Below, piece after piece: positions 23,183 through 31,315 of a stretch of DNA of 33,734 nucleotides. A program made the position numbers and the translations under genes. Within the stretch, counting starts at the first letter, position 1; the number at the start of each line of letters is the position of its first letter. The notes beneath the pieces are model-generated. The model was not told where the DNA came from. It ran no database searches and worked only from the letters and a program-made list of their open reading frames with translations. Source of the DNA: Treponema sp. (lineage in GTDB: Bacteria; Spirochaetota; Spirochaetia; Treponematales; Treponemataceae); assembly GCA_017392945.1 (NCBI GenBank), contig JAFOSK010000023.1, positions 1 to 33,734 of the forward strand, in the 5' to 3' direction.

Positions 23183-24205
23183 TTGGCAAAGACTCATAAA
23201 TACAAAAAAATTGAAAAGAAAATCGCTTCGAATGTTCATAATAGTTTTATTTCTTTTTTGAAAAAAATCGGAACTTTTTTTGCGCGTCTTTTTAAGATTT
23301 TTGACAGCAAGCTTACCGTAATGATAGTTCCTCATTCTCAGAGTAAAGTTATAAACTTCCAGACGAATGTATTCGCTCTTTGTCTTGGAATAATAATGAT
23401 TGTCGGAATTGTTTCATCATTCTTCTATTTTAATAGACGCGCAGTTCTTGCCGGTGCAGAGATTTCCAGTCTCATGAACAAGAACCGCGAAACCCTTGCT
23501 AGTCTTGACGAACTTCGAGATGAAAATACAAACCTGCTTCAGGCAGCAAAACGCTTTCAGTCGTCGCTGTCTCAGAGTCTTGCCCTTTTAGGACTTGACC
23601 GAAGTAATAATGTTTCTCAGGCTTCTATAAACAACGGAGATCTTTCTTCATTGTTCAGTTCGAGGAATTCTGTAAGTGGTTCTGTCCGCGAAAGTTCGGA
23701 TATCCGTTCTCTTACAACATATCTTGAAGAGGCTGTTCAGCCTATTGAACAGATCGGTAAGATGCTTGATAACCAGAACTCTCTTTTCCGAGAAATTCCT
23801 AACATCTGGCCGGTGAACAATCCTAATGTGCATATTTCGCAGCAGTTTGGGCCTACAATTCACGCTATTACAGGGCAGTGGTATATTCATAAGGGAATTG
23901 ACTTTTCTACATGGCGTAGCGGCGATCCTATAATGGCGACTGCAAACGGACAGGTAGTAACTGTTGGTTATGATTCAAGTTTTGGTAACCACGTAATCAT
24001 CCGTCATAAGCATGGTATGTATACACGTTACGCACATATGAGTGTTATCCGTGTAAAGAAAGGTGAATTTGTAAACCAGGGACAGGTAATTGGAAACATC
24101 GGTAATACTGGTGTTACTACTGGTCCTCATCTTCATTATGAAGTTCATATTGGATCTGACGTAGTAGATCCTGGAAAATACATCAACGTAAAACTTTCTA
24201 AGTAA
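23183..24205 (+). CDS. Membrane-anchored M23 (LytM-type) peptidoglycan endopeptidase
   Basis: This 340-residue protein has a basic cytoplasmic N-terminus of about 60 residues, one transmembrane helix (about 62-84), a periplasmic coiled-coil region (about 90-200) and an M23 domain (about 215-335). Zinc motif HxxxD is HKGID (His236, Asp240), and HLHYE holds His316 and His318 nearby in GPHLHYE, so the enzyme should be active and cut peptide cross-links in the wall. The start codon is TTG, preceded by AAGGAA; no ATG fits. The gene directly precedes a bactofilin gene, a pairing known from H. pylori (Csd1/CcmA) and other curved or helical bacteria, which points to cell-shape control. Confidence 0.92.
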   Translation: MAKTHKYKKIEKKIASNVHNSFISFLKKIGTFFARLFKIFDSKLTVMIVPHSQSKVINFQTNVFALCLGIIMIVGIVSSFFYFNRRAVLAGAEISSLMNKNRETLASLDELRDENTNLLQAAKRFQSSLSQSLALLGLDRSNNVSQASINNGDLSSLFSSRNSVSGSVRESSDIRSLTTYLEEAVQPIEQIGKMLDNQNSLFREIPNIWPVNNPNVHISQQFGPTIHAITGQWYIHKGIDFSTWRSGDPIMATANGQVVTVGYDSSFGNHVIIRHKHGMYTRYAHMSVIRVKKGEFVNQGQVIGNIGNTGVTTGPHLHYEVHIGSDVVDPGKYINVKLSK

Positions 24206-24211
24206 AAAAAT

Positions 24212-24625
24212 ATGGCATTCAGAGCAGACGATATTTCAATCAATACTCTTGTGGGAAACGGTTCATTTATACAGGGTAACCTTAAAGTGAACGGTTTTAT
24301 TCGTATTGACGGTGATATTGACGGGGATATTGAAACTGACGGGGCCGTAATCATTAGTGAAAGGGCGAGAATCCAGGGTAATCTTAAGGCAAAATCAGCA
24401 ATAATCGGTGGTATTGTTCTTGGAGACGTTACTGCTCCTGAAGGTGTAAAGCTTTTAACTTCATCCGCTGTAATTGGAAACATTATTTCGCGTAAAGTTC
24501 AGATGGAAGACAAGGTGATTTTTCACGGATATTGTATTTCTTTGGAAGATGAAAAACGGTTTGAGGAAGAATCCAATAAATTCCTGCAGGCAAAAGCGAT
24601 CCGGGATAAGGCTGTCCTTTCATGA
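24212..24625 (+). CDS. Bactofilin
   Basis: A 137-residue polymer-forming cytoskeletal protein (bactofilin/DUF583). The centre is a right-handed beta helix with repeating short strands and glycine turns: GSFIQGNLKVNGFIRIDGDIDGDI, then ARIQGNLKAKSAIIGGIVLGDV. Both ends are charged and disordered, as is normal. Bactofilins assemble into nucleotide-independent filaments at the membrane and position wall enzymes. It starts 6 nt after the M23 gene and overlaps the next gene by 4 nt (ATGA), so the three are translated together. The Lys/Glu-rich C-terminus (EDEKRFEEESNKF) is somewhat longer than in minimal family members. Confidence 0.94.
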   Translation: MAFRADDISINTLVGNGSFIQGNLKVNGFIRIDGDIDGDIETDGAVIISERARIQGNLKAKSAIIGGIVLGDVTAPEGVKLLTSSAVIGNIISRKVQMEDKVIFHGYCISLEDEKRFEEESNKFLQAKAIRDKAVLS

Positions 24626-25173
24626 ATGTAGATCCGTTAAGCTCGTCTTTATATTTTTCAGCCTCGGCTTTGGCATCTAAGGAATCGCAAAAAAATCAGG
24701 ATAAATCAAAAATCGAAAAATCGCGGAAAACATCTTTTTCATCAATGGTGGATAAAAGCCGTGAAATGGAAGAGCTTGCAGGGGCAGGGCTTCCTGTTGA
24801 AATTGCGGGACTTTCTGTAGAGGAAGCTGTCGTTTATCTGAAGGATGCTGTTGATGCGGCGGCAGACAAGTTGAATGATAATCTTTCTTCGGAAAATTTT
24901 GCAGAATTCCGCAAATCTATAAGTCAGTTCCTGCGTTATGTTCAGAAAAATAATTATGAAGTTACGAAGATAAAAAGATTTGGAAAGCGAAGGGTAAAAG
25001 GTGTTTTTTTCGAAGAAACTGCACCCCGTGACCCGTATTTTCAGGTTCATGTTATTGATACAAAACTTGATGAACTGGCTTCTATGCTTTTACAAAGTCA
25101 TGCTGATAAACTTGCCTTTTTGTCAAAAGTGGATGAAATAAAAGGTTTATTAGTGGATTTTTTGGCTGTATAA
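24622..25173 (+). CDS. YaaR-like (DUF327) protein
   Basis: This 183-residue cytoplasmic protein begins with a disordered Ser/Lys-rich stretch, then a helical domain with the YaaR-family pattern: FRKSISQFLRYVQKNNYEVTKI near 110-130, GKRRVKGVF, then VHVIDTKLDELASMLL. Its function is unknown in any organism. In Bacillus subtilis yaaR lies in the cluster tmk-yaaQ-yaaR-holB-ricT, and here it again directly precedes the RicT-like gene, a conserved link. Its ATG overlaps the bactofilin stop. Confidence 0.85.
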   Translation: MNVDPLSSSLYFSASALASKESQKNQDKSKIEKSRKTSFSSMVDKSREMEELAGAGLPVEIAGLSVEEAVVYLKDAVDAAADKLNDNLSSENFAEFRKSISQFLRYVQKNNYEVTKIKRFGKRRVKGVFFEETAPRDPYFQVHVIDTKLDELASMLLQSHADKLAFLSKVDEIKGLLVDFLAV

Positions 25174-25192
25174 GTTATAATCAGAGGTGAAT

Positions 25193-26110
25193 ATGAGTGA
25201 TATTTTTGAAAACGATATAGATAGTGAAAATATAAATCTTTCTGCCCTTGAAGACGGTGACACAAATGATTCTGGAGAGGAATTTGTTTATGATGGACCT
25301 TTGTATAATCTTAAACTTGCTTATTCATGCGAGTCAGTTTATGCAAAGAATGATAAAAATATAGATGTTCGTGTTGGAGAATCTGTTATAATTCAGACCC
25401 GTTATGGTCGCGATATGACTAAGGTTCTTGGAATTTCAAAAAAACCGGTCGGAATTAAGCCTGCTGATATAGTCGTGATTGAACGCAAAGCGACAAAAGA
25501 AGATTATGAAAAAGCCAGGGAATTTGAAATAAAAGAAAAGGAAGCGGGCAGAGTCTTTAAGGAAAAGGTTGCTTATCATAAGCTTGATATGAAGCTTATT
25601 ACGGTTCATTTTCTTATTGATGAACCAAAGGCATTGTTTTTCTTCAGTTCGGACAACCGCGTAGACTTCCGTGAACTTGTAAAAGATCTTGTAAGCGTGT
25701 TTAAAATGCGCATAGAACTCCGTCAGATCGGTGTTAGGGATGAGTCTCGTATTGTCGGAGGATTAGGAGTTTGCGGCCGGCCGTTCTGTTGTCATTCTGT
25801 AAGTGACAAGCTTCGGCCAGTTTCCATAAAAATGGCAAAAGATCAGAACCTTTCTCTGAATTCGCTTAAGATCAGCGGTCAGTGTGGTCGTCTTCTCTGC
25901 TGTCTTTCTTATGAATTTGACTGGTACAATGAAGCCCGTAAGAAACTGCCTAATGAAGGTGTTCACATTTATTATGACGGAACAAATTTTAAGATTACAG
26001 AAGTAAATCCGCTTACCTCAATGGTAAAGATGTTGAGCGAAGATGGCCGTTTGCTTGAGGTAAATGCAAAAAGATTCGTTCGTGATAATAATAAATGGAA
26101 AATTGACTAG
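25193..26110 (+). CDS. PSP1-domain protein, RicT (YaaT)-like
   Basis: A 305-residue cytoplasmic protein with an acidic N-terminal tail (about 1-35) and a PSP1 domain. Six cysteines form two repeated groups: CGRPFCC (Cys194, 199, 200) and CGRLLCC (Cys231, 236, 237). These match the cysteines of B. subtilis RicT, which with RicA and RicF forms an iron-sulfur complex that promotes RNase Y-dependent RNA processing. No RicA or RicF is in the window, so its partner here is open. I chose ATG 25193 because AGAGGTG sits just before it; an in-frame GTG two codons earlier lies within that ribosome site. It ends the M23-bactofilin-YaaR-PSP1 operon. Confidence 0.9.
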   Translation: MSDIFENDIDSENINLSALEDGDTNDSGEEFVYDGPLYNLKLAYSCESVYAKNDKNIDVRVGESVIIQTRYGRDMTKVLGISKKPVGIKPADIVVIERKATKEDYEKAREFEIKEKEAGRVFKEKVAYHKLDMKLITVHFLIDEPKALFFFSSDNRVDFRELVKDLVSVFKMRIELRQIGVRDESRIVGGLGVCGRPFCCHSVSDKLRPVSIKMAKDQNLSLNSLKISGQCGRLLCCLSYEFDWYNEARKKLPNEGVHIYYDGTNFKITEVNPLTSMVKMLSEDGRLLEVNAKRFVRDNNKWKID

Positions 26111-26125
26111 CTTAGTTTTCTTTAA

Positions 26126-26854
26126 TTAAGCAATGATGCAGACTAATTCATCAGAATCGTCGGAGTATGCATCCTTTTTAAAATTTTTATAGAAATCAAC
26201 TTTTTTAAAACCTGCGTTACCAGCGAATTCCGTTATTTTAGCTTTTGTCAGCGGAAATATCGGTTCCTCTTCTAATACAGGGATTGCTTTGCTCTGTCCG
26301 TTTTCTATATATTGATTTATCGTTGCTGTTCCTTTTTTGGAAAATCTTATATTGGTTGAAAGAGTAGCTCTTGGGGATTTTTTATCTGCAGGAGCTGCGG
26401 TTTTTTTTATGAACTTTTCATAATTGTACAATTGCAGTATAAGCTTTCCGTTTTCAGAAAGAAGCATTTTACAGTCGTTGAAGAACTGCTGCATTGTTTC
26501 TTCGTTTCTTATAAATGCAATTCTGTTGTTAAGGCAGAAAATTACATTGTAAAAACCCTTTCCGAGGAATTTGCTCATTTCAAGGATTGAAAGTTTAAAA
26601 AAACGGATTGAAAGCAGCTGCGTACGGCGTTTCAATGTTGCTGAAGTCAAGAGCGGCTGGGAGGTTTCCAGGCCGGTTACGTCCAGTTCGTTTTTAGAAA
26701 GTGACAAGGCCAATGAGCCGGAGCCAGAGGCTATCTGTAATAATTTTCCTGGTTTGGGATAATCCGACGCGACTTTTTTTATGAACTCGCAAACATCCTG
26801 TTCTGCCAGAAAAAATTCGTCAAAGTATTCAACAAGATTCTGAAAGTATTCCAT
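26126..26854 (-). CDS. Class I SAM-dependent methyltransferase
   Basis: A 242-residue cytoplasmic protein with the Rossmann-type methyltransferase pattern: motif I LLQIASGSGSLALSLS, acidic end of strand 2 in DVTGLETSQPLL, and strand 4 FYNVIFCLNNRIAFI. After about residue 165 it turns beta-rich, as in small-molecule methyltransferases. The substrate cannot be told. I start it at ATG 26854; the frame is open to a TTG 36 nt upstream, but TTGATT-16 nt-TACAAT on the minus strand places a promoter there, with the -10 only 8 nt before this ATG. It is convergent with the RicT-like gene, 15 nt apart. Confidence 0.85.
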   Translation of the reverse strand: MEYFQNLVEYFDEFFLAEQDVCEFIKKVASDYPKPGKLLQIASGSGSLALSLSKNELDVTGLETSQPLLTSATLKRRTQLLSIRFFKLSILEMSKFLGKGFYNVIFCLNNRIAFIRNEETMQQFFNDCKMLLSENGKLILQLYNYEKFIKKTAAPADKKSPRATLSTNIRFSKKGTATINQYIENGQSKAIPVLEEEPIFPLTKAKITEFAGNAGFKKVDFYKNFKKDAYSDDSDELVCIIA

Positions 26855-26893
26855 AGATATTAATTGTAAAGCGGAATTTAAAAAAATCAATTG

Positions 26894-26947
26894 AAAATAA
26901 AAAAATATGCCGGAAATTTACAGTCTTGTATTGTCTGAAAAATCCGG
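26894..26947 (-). terminator. Possible terminator after the PilZ-like gene
   Basis: On the minus strand, CCGGA and TCCGG bracket a partly paired loop, and a run of seven T follows four bases later. The stem is interrupted, so confidence is modest. Confidence 0.4.
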
Positions 26948-27013
26948 TAGTATATGCATTTTTTTTTATGTCAAAAGTAAAGCGCAGAAAGTTTTATCTT
27001 TATAAAACCGCGG

Positions 27014-27901
27014 TTAATCTACTGACTGAAGGACTGATATGGCTTCTGTGCTGTCCCGCTTTCTGGTTGCGGATGTAAACAGTTTGTTCAGCAAGTCCAT
27101 GCAGTTTTCCATCATTATTTCGTAGAGCTTTGGTGTAAGCAGCTGCTTGTTTACAGGATCAAGACCATTTTGACCTGATTTTGTCTGAAATGCAAAGACG
27201 TATAGGATGCCGTTCTCTACCTGACGGGTCATGTAAAGTACTGCATCGGACTTGAATCTTAGACCGTGTATTGTAAATGCGATGTCGGGAACTTTTTCGT
27301 AATCAGCAAGTTCAAGTTGTCCTTCCGGGATTACAAAAGAAAAGTGTGAAAGACTTACATCTGTAAGTTTGTTCTGAATGGAGCCCTGTTTTTCTAAGTT
27401 TAGCTGGAATGAACAGTTCGCAGAACATACTGCGCGGACATTTTTTCGGCGTCCCATTGCCTGATTTGCATAAAGAACCTGTTCGATAATCTGAAAGTTG
27501 TTTCTTTTTTGGTATTCAAGCTGGATGCAGCCGCATTGGATTCCCATTGTGTAGAGAAACTGCCGCTCGATATTCTGTCTTTCGGAAAGAGATTGTCTCT
27601 TTGTGTAGAGAACCCCGAACAATGCATTCGGATATTTTTCTTGCATACCTTTTATAAGGTGAATCCAGGAGGTTCCCTGGATAGGAGAGTCTATATTGAA
27701 AAAAAGAATTGAATCTTTAAAGACGGAAAGTATGATGTCTACTTTTACTTCGATAGGGAGAAAAATATCTGTATCGATGAAATAGCATTCATAACCAAGT
27801 GTGAGGTATTCTTCCAAATAAGATTGAGGAAAAAGCGTCCTGTCAGGAGCGATAAAAAATGTCTTACGTCCCTTAATTATTTCTTCTACTAAGTTGTTCA
27901 T
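27014..27901 (-). CDS. Two-domain protein with degenerate PilZ-like C-terminus
   Basis: This 295-residue cytoplasmic protein begins with an alpha/beta domain (about 1-140: TFFIAPDR, YECYFID, SILFFNID, LFGVLY), similar in outline to a receiver without conserved Asp residues. From about 150 it has RRKNVR (Arg152 and Arg156, an RxxxR motif) followed about 25 residues later by DVSLSHFSF (Asp181, Ser183). This is the order of the c-di-GMP-binding signature RxxxR...DxSxxG of PilZ domains, but the Gly is His186. It could be a c-di-GMP effector or a degenerate one. A GAGGAT ribosome site precedes the ATG. It is a single gene divergent from tex. The domain call is tentative. Confidence 0.7.
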   Translation of the reverse strand: MNNLVEEIIKGRKTFFIAPDRTLFPQSYLEEYLTLGYECYFIDTDIFLPIEVKVDIILSVFKDSILFFNIDSPIQGTSWIHLIKGMQEKYPNALFGVLYTKRQSLSERQNIERQFLYTMGIQCGCIQLEYQKRNNFQIIEQVLYANQAMGRRKNVRAVCSANCSFQLNLEKQGSIQNKLTDVSLSHFSFVIPEGQLELADYEKVPDIAFTIHGLRFKSDAVLYMTRQVENGILYVFAFQTKSGQNGLDPVNKQLLTPKLYEIMMENCMDLLNKLFTSATRKRDSTEAISVLQSVD

Positions 27902-28186
27902 AAGTTATCCTCGTTGATTCCTTTTACAATTGAGAAAGGAAGTTTACGGAACTCTCTAGAGATAATTCTACAACAGAAGGGAAAAAAAAGATAGAAAATT
28001 TTTTCGAGATGATAGAAAATAAACAGGGCTTAATAGCCGGAATGCCGTTTTTTTTACATGTTTGCAAAAATTGCTGAAATAACGGGGATGCGGGCATCTT
28101 TGACGGAAAAAAAAGACTTTTATTGTGGCAATGCAATAAAAAATAGCGCGAAGGAGAAAAATATTTTTCAAAATAATTCTATTGTG
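27902..28186. other. Gene-free stretch upstream of the PilZ-like gene
   Basis: AT-rich sequence with long A and T runs and a weak GATG/CATC hairpin near 28088. GATAGAAAAT occurs twice within about 20 nt (around 27992 and 28011). No coding frame with a ribosome site was found. Confidence 0.4.
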
Positions 28187-28287
28187 TTGCCACGGGAGCT
28201 GCAACGTATATAGTGTCTGGAATTCAACGCTGTGTAGCCGGCTGGCGGGCGGTCTTGATAAATATTTTCGATTGAGAGCTTTTTTTT
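28187..28287 (+). ncRNA. Candidate small RNA, about 67 nt
   Basis: A promoter-like pair TTGCCA (28187-28192)-16 nt-TATAGT (28209-28214) predicts a start near 28221. The transcript would contain GC-rich AGCCGGCT and GGCGGGCGG segments and end in a stem TCTTGAT/ATTGAGA (28253-28259 with 28271-28277) followed by GC and eight T. The tex gene has its own promoter further on, so this unit may be independent. It could instead be a terminated leader of tex. Confidence 0.35.
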
Positions 28288-28363
28288 AATTAAGTTATGT
28301 CCTTAGCGTTTTTGTTTTGATTTACAGCGTTAAAAAACACTTTGTAAAACTGAAGTTTTGCCC

Positions 28364-28393
28364 TTTACACTGTTTTTGTTTTTCAGATAGAAT
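28364..28393 (+). promoter_or_regulatory. Promoter of tex
   Basis: TTTACA (28364-28369), 18 nt, TAGAAT (28388-28393). The -10 ends 10 nt before the tex ATG, leaving a leader of only a few nucleotides and no Shine-Dalgarno. Confidence 0.55.
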
Positions 28394-28403
28394 CTCATTT
28401 ACT

Positions 28404-30845
28404 ATGGAATTTACACAAGAATCAATCGACGCTTTAGTTGTTAACGAAGTTGAAATTATGAAAAAAATTGCTGAAGAATTGCAGATTAGACTTCAGCAGG
28501 TTAGCGCAGTAATCAGTCTGGTAGAAGAAGGATGTACTATTCCTTTTATCAGCCGTTACCGCAAAGAAAAACACGACAATTTGAATGAAGTTCAGGTTAG
28601 AGATACAGACCACTTGTTCAAAACATATAAGAACCTTGAAGAACGCCGCCTTGAAATCGTAAAGGGTATTTTTAAGCAGGGGAAACTCACAGATTCTCTT
28701 TATGCCGCTTGTATGGGTGCCACAACTCTTACTGAGCTTGAAGACCTCTGGGCTCCATTCAAGAAAAAGAAGAAGACCCGTGGTATGGTGGCACAGGAAA
28801 AGGGACTTGAACCTCTTGCTGATGCAATGCTCACAATGAACGATGCAGACATCGAAAAAGAAGCGGAAAAGTACATCAAGACAGATAATGAAGACGCAGC
28901 CCTCAATGTAGAAACTGCTAGCGATGCTCTTCAGGGGGCACAGGATATTCTTGCTGAACGGGTAAGCCAGGATACTAATAATCGTTCTGCAATTCATGAT
29001 CTTTACATGAGTGAAGGAAATATTAAGACAAAAGGTATTGTTCCGGATGGACAGACAGAAGAACAGGCTGCCAAAATGTCTACTTATCAGATGTACTGGG
29101 ATTATACAGAACCTCTCAACCAGATTAAACCACACCGCATCCTTGCTATTAACCGCGCGGAACGTGAAGGCGCTCTGGATGTTACAATCGATGTTGACGT
29201 AGACAGCGCAGTTGATTTGCTCACACGCAGAACTGTTGTAAACAATAAGTATCATAAAGAAGCAATTGAAGACGGTGTTGTTCGACTTCTTTCTCCTGCT
29301 GTTGTACGCGAAATCCGCAGCGACGAAACAGATGAAGCAGATGAACACGGAATCGGAATCTTTAGCGAAAACCTCAAGAACCTTTTGATGACACAGCCAA
29401 TTAAGGGAAGCCGCGTTCTCGGTATCGACCCAGGTATCCGCACTGGTACAAAGTGTGCCGCTCTCGATGAAACAGGAAAATATCTCGGCTACTTTAAGAT
29501 TTTCCAGGTTCAGGATCCTCAGGATGCTTACAAGCAGTTGAACGATGCTATCGACAAGTACGATATTCAGGTTGTAGCTGTTGGTAACGGTACTGGAAGT
29601 CAGGAAGTTCAGGAAGTTGTATCAAAGGTAATCAGCGAAAACTATGCCGATGCAGATGTAAAATATACTGTAGTTGATGAATCAGGTGCTTCTGTTTATT
29701 CTGCAAGTGAAGTTGCAACAAAAGAATTTCCAGAGCTTGACCTTACAATCCGTGGTGCTATCAGCATGGGTCGCCGTTTGCAGGACCCTCTTGCAGAACT
29801 TGTAAAAATCGATCCAAAAGCAATCGGTGTAGGTCTTTACCAGCACGATGTAAACCAGAAAAAACTGGGCGAAACTTTGGATGAAGTTGTAGGTTCGGTT
29901 GTAAACCAGGTTGGTGTAAACCTCAATACTGCAAGTTACATGCTTTTGAGCTATGTATCGGGCATTACAATGGCAACTGCTAAAAAGATTACCGAATACC
30001 GCGATGCAAACGGCAAGATTCTGAGCCGCGAAGACCTTAAAAAGGTTCCTGGTCTTGGACCAAAGGCATTTGAACAGTGTGCTGGTTTCTTGAAGATTGC
30101 AGAAAGCTCAGACCCTCTCGATAATACTTGGGTTCACCCAGAAAACTACGATGTTGCCCGCGAAGTTCTTCCTAAGGTAAAAGCCGGCGACAAGATTGAT
30201 AACGCAAGCCGCAAGGCACTCTGCGAAAAATATAATATTGGTGAAACAACTCTTAACGATATAATAGAAGAATTGCAAAAGCCAAACCGAGACCCTCGTG
30301 ACGGATACCCGGCTCCAATCATGCAGAAGGGTGTTGTTCAGTTTGAAGACCTCAAAGAAGGAATGAAGGTAACCGGCAAAATTAAGAATGTAGTAGACTT
30401 TGGTGCCTTTGTAGATATTGGTTTGCACGAAACGGCCCTTATCCACGTAAGTGAATTGAGCGACAACTTTGTAACAGATCCAATGGAAGTTGTTAAAGTC
30501 GGAGACATCTTTGAATTTACTATCATTGGACTTGATAAAGACCGTAAACGAATCAGCTTGAGCCTTAAGAGCGATGCTGCGAGCAGAATTGGTCAGTCAG
30601 TTGCAACCAGGGCTTCTAGTGCATCTGGTGCTAGTGGAGCCGGTACGGGTGCCTCTGCTGGCGGTGCACGCAAGGTTGTAGTTGTTAAGAAGGGGGCTGC
30701 AGGTGCTGCAAATCGCGACGGTGCACGAGGTGATAATCGTGGCGCTAAACAGTACGCCGGCGCTTCAAAAGGCGGCTCAAACCGCAGTTATGGCAGCGAT
30801 GACGGAATGAGCTACAATCCTTTCGCTGCGCTACTTAAAAAGTAG
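28404..30845 (+). CDS. tex: Tex family RNA-binding transcription accessory protein
   Basis: The 813-residue protein has the complete Tex architecture: helical Tex N-terminal domain (PFISRYRKEKHDNL, LWAPFKKKKKTRG), an RNase H-like YqgF domain (RVLGIDPGIRTGTK), helix-hairpin-helix modules (KKVPGLGPKAFEQCAGFL) and an S1 domain (GKIKNVVDFGAFVDIG, HVSELSDNF). Tex binds nucleic acid and affects transcription in pathogens. The C-terminal about 75 residues are an added low-complexity tail rich in Gly, Ala and Ser with Arg-Gly pairs, ending PFAALLKK. I start at ATG 28404, where the family begins (MEFTQ); the frame is open to a TTG at 28317, but a promoter lies between. The last eight codons and stop fall inside a tandem duplication. 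Confidence 0.95.
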   Translation: MEFTQESIDALVVNEVEIMKKIAEELQIRLQQVSAVISLVEEGCTIPFISRYRKEKHDNLNEVQVRDTDHLFKTYKNLEERRLEIVKGIFKQGKLTDSLYAACMGATTLTELEDLWAPFKKKKKTRGMVAQEKGLEPLADAMLTMNDADIEKEAEKYIKTDNEDAALNVETASDALQGAQDILAERVSQDTNNRSAIHDLYMSEGNIKTKGIVPDGQTEEQAAKMSTYQMYWDYTEPLNQIKPHRILAINRAEREGALDVTIDVDVDSAVDLLTRRTVVNNKYHKEAIEDGVVRLLSPAVVREIRSDETDEADEHGIGIFSENLKNLLMTQPIKGSRVLGIDPGIRTGTKCAALDETGKYLGYFKIFQVQDPQDAYKQLNDAIDKYDIQVVAVGNGTGSQEVQEVVSKVISENYADADVKYTVVDESGASVYSASEVATKEFPELDLTIRGAISMGRRLQDPLAELVKIDPKAIGVGLYQHDVNQKKLGETLDEVVGSVVNQVGVNLNTASYMLLSYVSGITMATAKKITEYRDANGKILSREDLKKVPGLGPKAFEQCAGFLKIAESSDPLDNTWVHPENYDVAREVLPKVKAGDKIDNASRKALCEKYNIGETTLNDIIEELQKPNRDPRDGYPAPIMQKGVVQFEDLKEGMKVTGKIKNVVDFGAFVDIGLHETALIHVSELSDNFVTDPMEVVKVGDIFEFTIIGLDKDRKRISLSLKSDAASRIGQSVATRASSASGASGAGTGASAGGARKVVVVKKGAAGAANRDGARGDNRGAKQYAGASKGGSNRSYGSDDGMSYNPFAALLKK

Positions 30846-30989
30846 CTTCGCTTCGGGCTCAGTAAGGAAGTTATTGACATTTGTGCTCGCGCACATATTG
30901 GGTCCCTTCGCTGCGCTACTTAAAAAGTAGCTTCGCTTCGGGGTTCAGTAAGGAAGTTATTGACGTTTGTGCTCGCGCACAGATTGAGG
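30819..30989 (+). repeat. Tandem 85/86-bp direct repeat overlapping the tex 3' end
   Basis: Unit 1 is 30819-30903 and unit 2 is 30904-30989; they differ at about five substitutions and one inserted base. Each unit holds the hairpin GCTACTT-AAA-AAGTAGC and the hairpin TGTGC-TCGC-GCACA. Unit 1 supplies the final eight tex codons and stop; unit 2 repeats the same peptide-plus-stop out of use. Confidence 0.85.
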
Positions 30990-31044
30990 CTTTGCATAAT
31001 AGGTAATTTAAACCTAGAAAGGCCTTTTAATTTTGAATCAGGGC

Positions 31045-31104
31045 AAGTACAGAGCGGCGGAAAATATGCGCATTTGTGCATATTTTCCGCCACTCTGCGC
31101 ACTT
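31045..31104. repeat. Long imperfect inverted repeat, no T-run
   Basis: Arms GGCGGAAAATATGC and GCATATTTTCCGCC pair perfectly over 14 bp. After one mismatch (C:A) CAGAG/CTCTG continues, and after a short bulge AAGT/ACTT. The loop is 8 nt. The region around it (30990-31245) is GC-rich compared with its neighbours and has no convincing gene. It is not followed by T residues, so it is not a standard terminator. Confidence 0.75.
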
Positions 31105-31250
31105 TATGGCTGGATGAAAAAAAAACTGCGCCCGGGTATGGAGTGGTGGCGAAGCCAGGCGAGCGCTAGCGAGACCAAGCGTCAGCGGGCCACGGAACAC
31201 CCGTTGCTGAATAAGTTGGCGCCGTGCTTTATAGAAGAAATTTAAAAGAT

Positions 31251-31287
31251 CTTGAGACGTTTTTAAGTGTTTCAGGGGCTTTTTTTG
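31251..31287 (+). terminator. Rho-independent terminator before the large lipoprotein gene
   Basis: CTTGAGAC (31251-31258) pairs with GTTTCAGG (31269-31276, two wobble pairs) and is followed by eight T (31280-31287). It would end transcripts from tex and the repeat region. Confidence 0.6.
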
Positions 31288-31315
31288 TTGCATTATATTT
31301 TATTTACTTTATACT
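31288..31315 (+). promoter_or_regulatory. Promoter of the large lipoprotein gene
   Basis: TTGCAT (31288-31293), 16 nt, TATACT (31310-31315). The -10 ends 9 nt before the ATG and no Shine-Dalgarno is present, so the mRNA would have almost no leader. Confidence 0.55.

Noticed and set aside
28434..29348. 304-codon open frame antisense to tex
   Set aside because: Same reason: mirror of a well-recognised gene, with Cys/Phe/Ile-rich composition and no domain.
30819..30989. CRISPR array
   Set aside because: Only two adjacent near-identical units, no spacers and no cas genes.
31027..31293. Open frames on both strands across the GC-rich gap after tex
   Set aside because: They run through the 60-nt inverted repeat and lack ribosome sites; they are by-products of the repeat.
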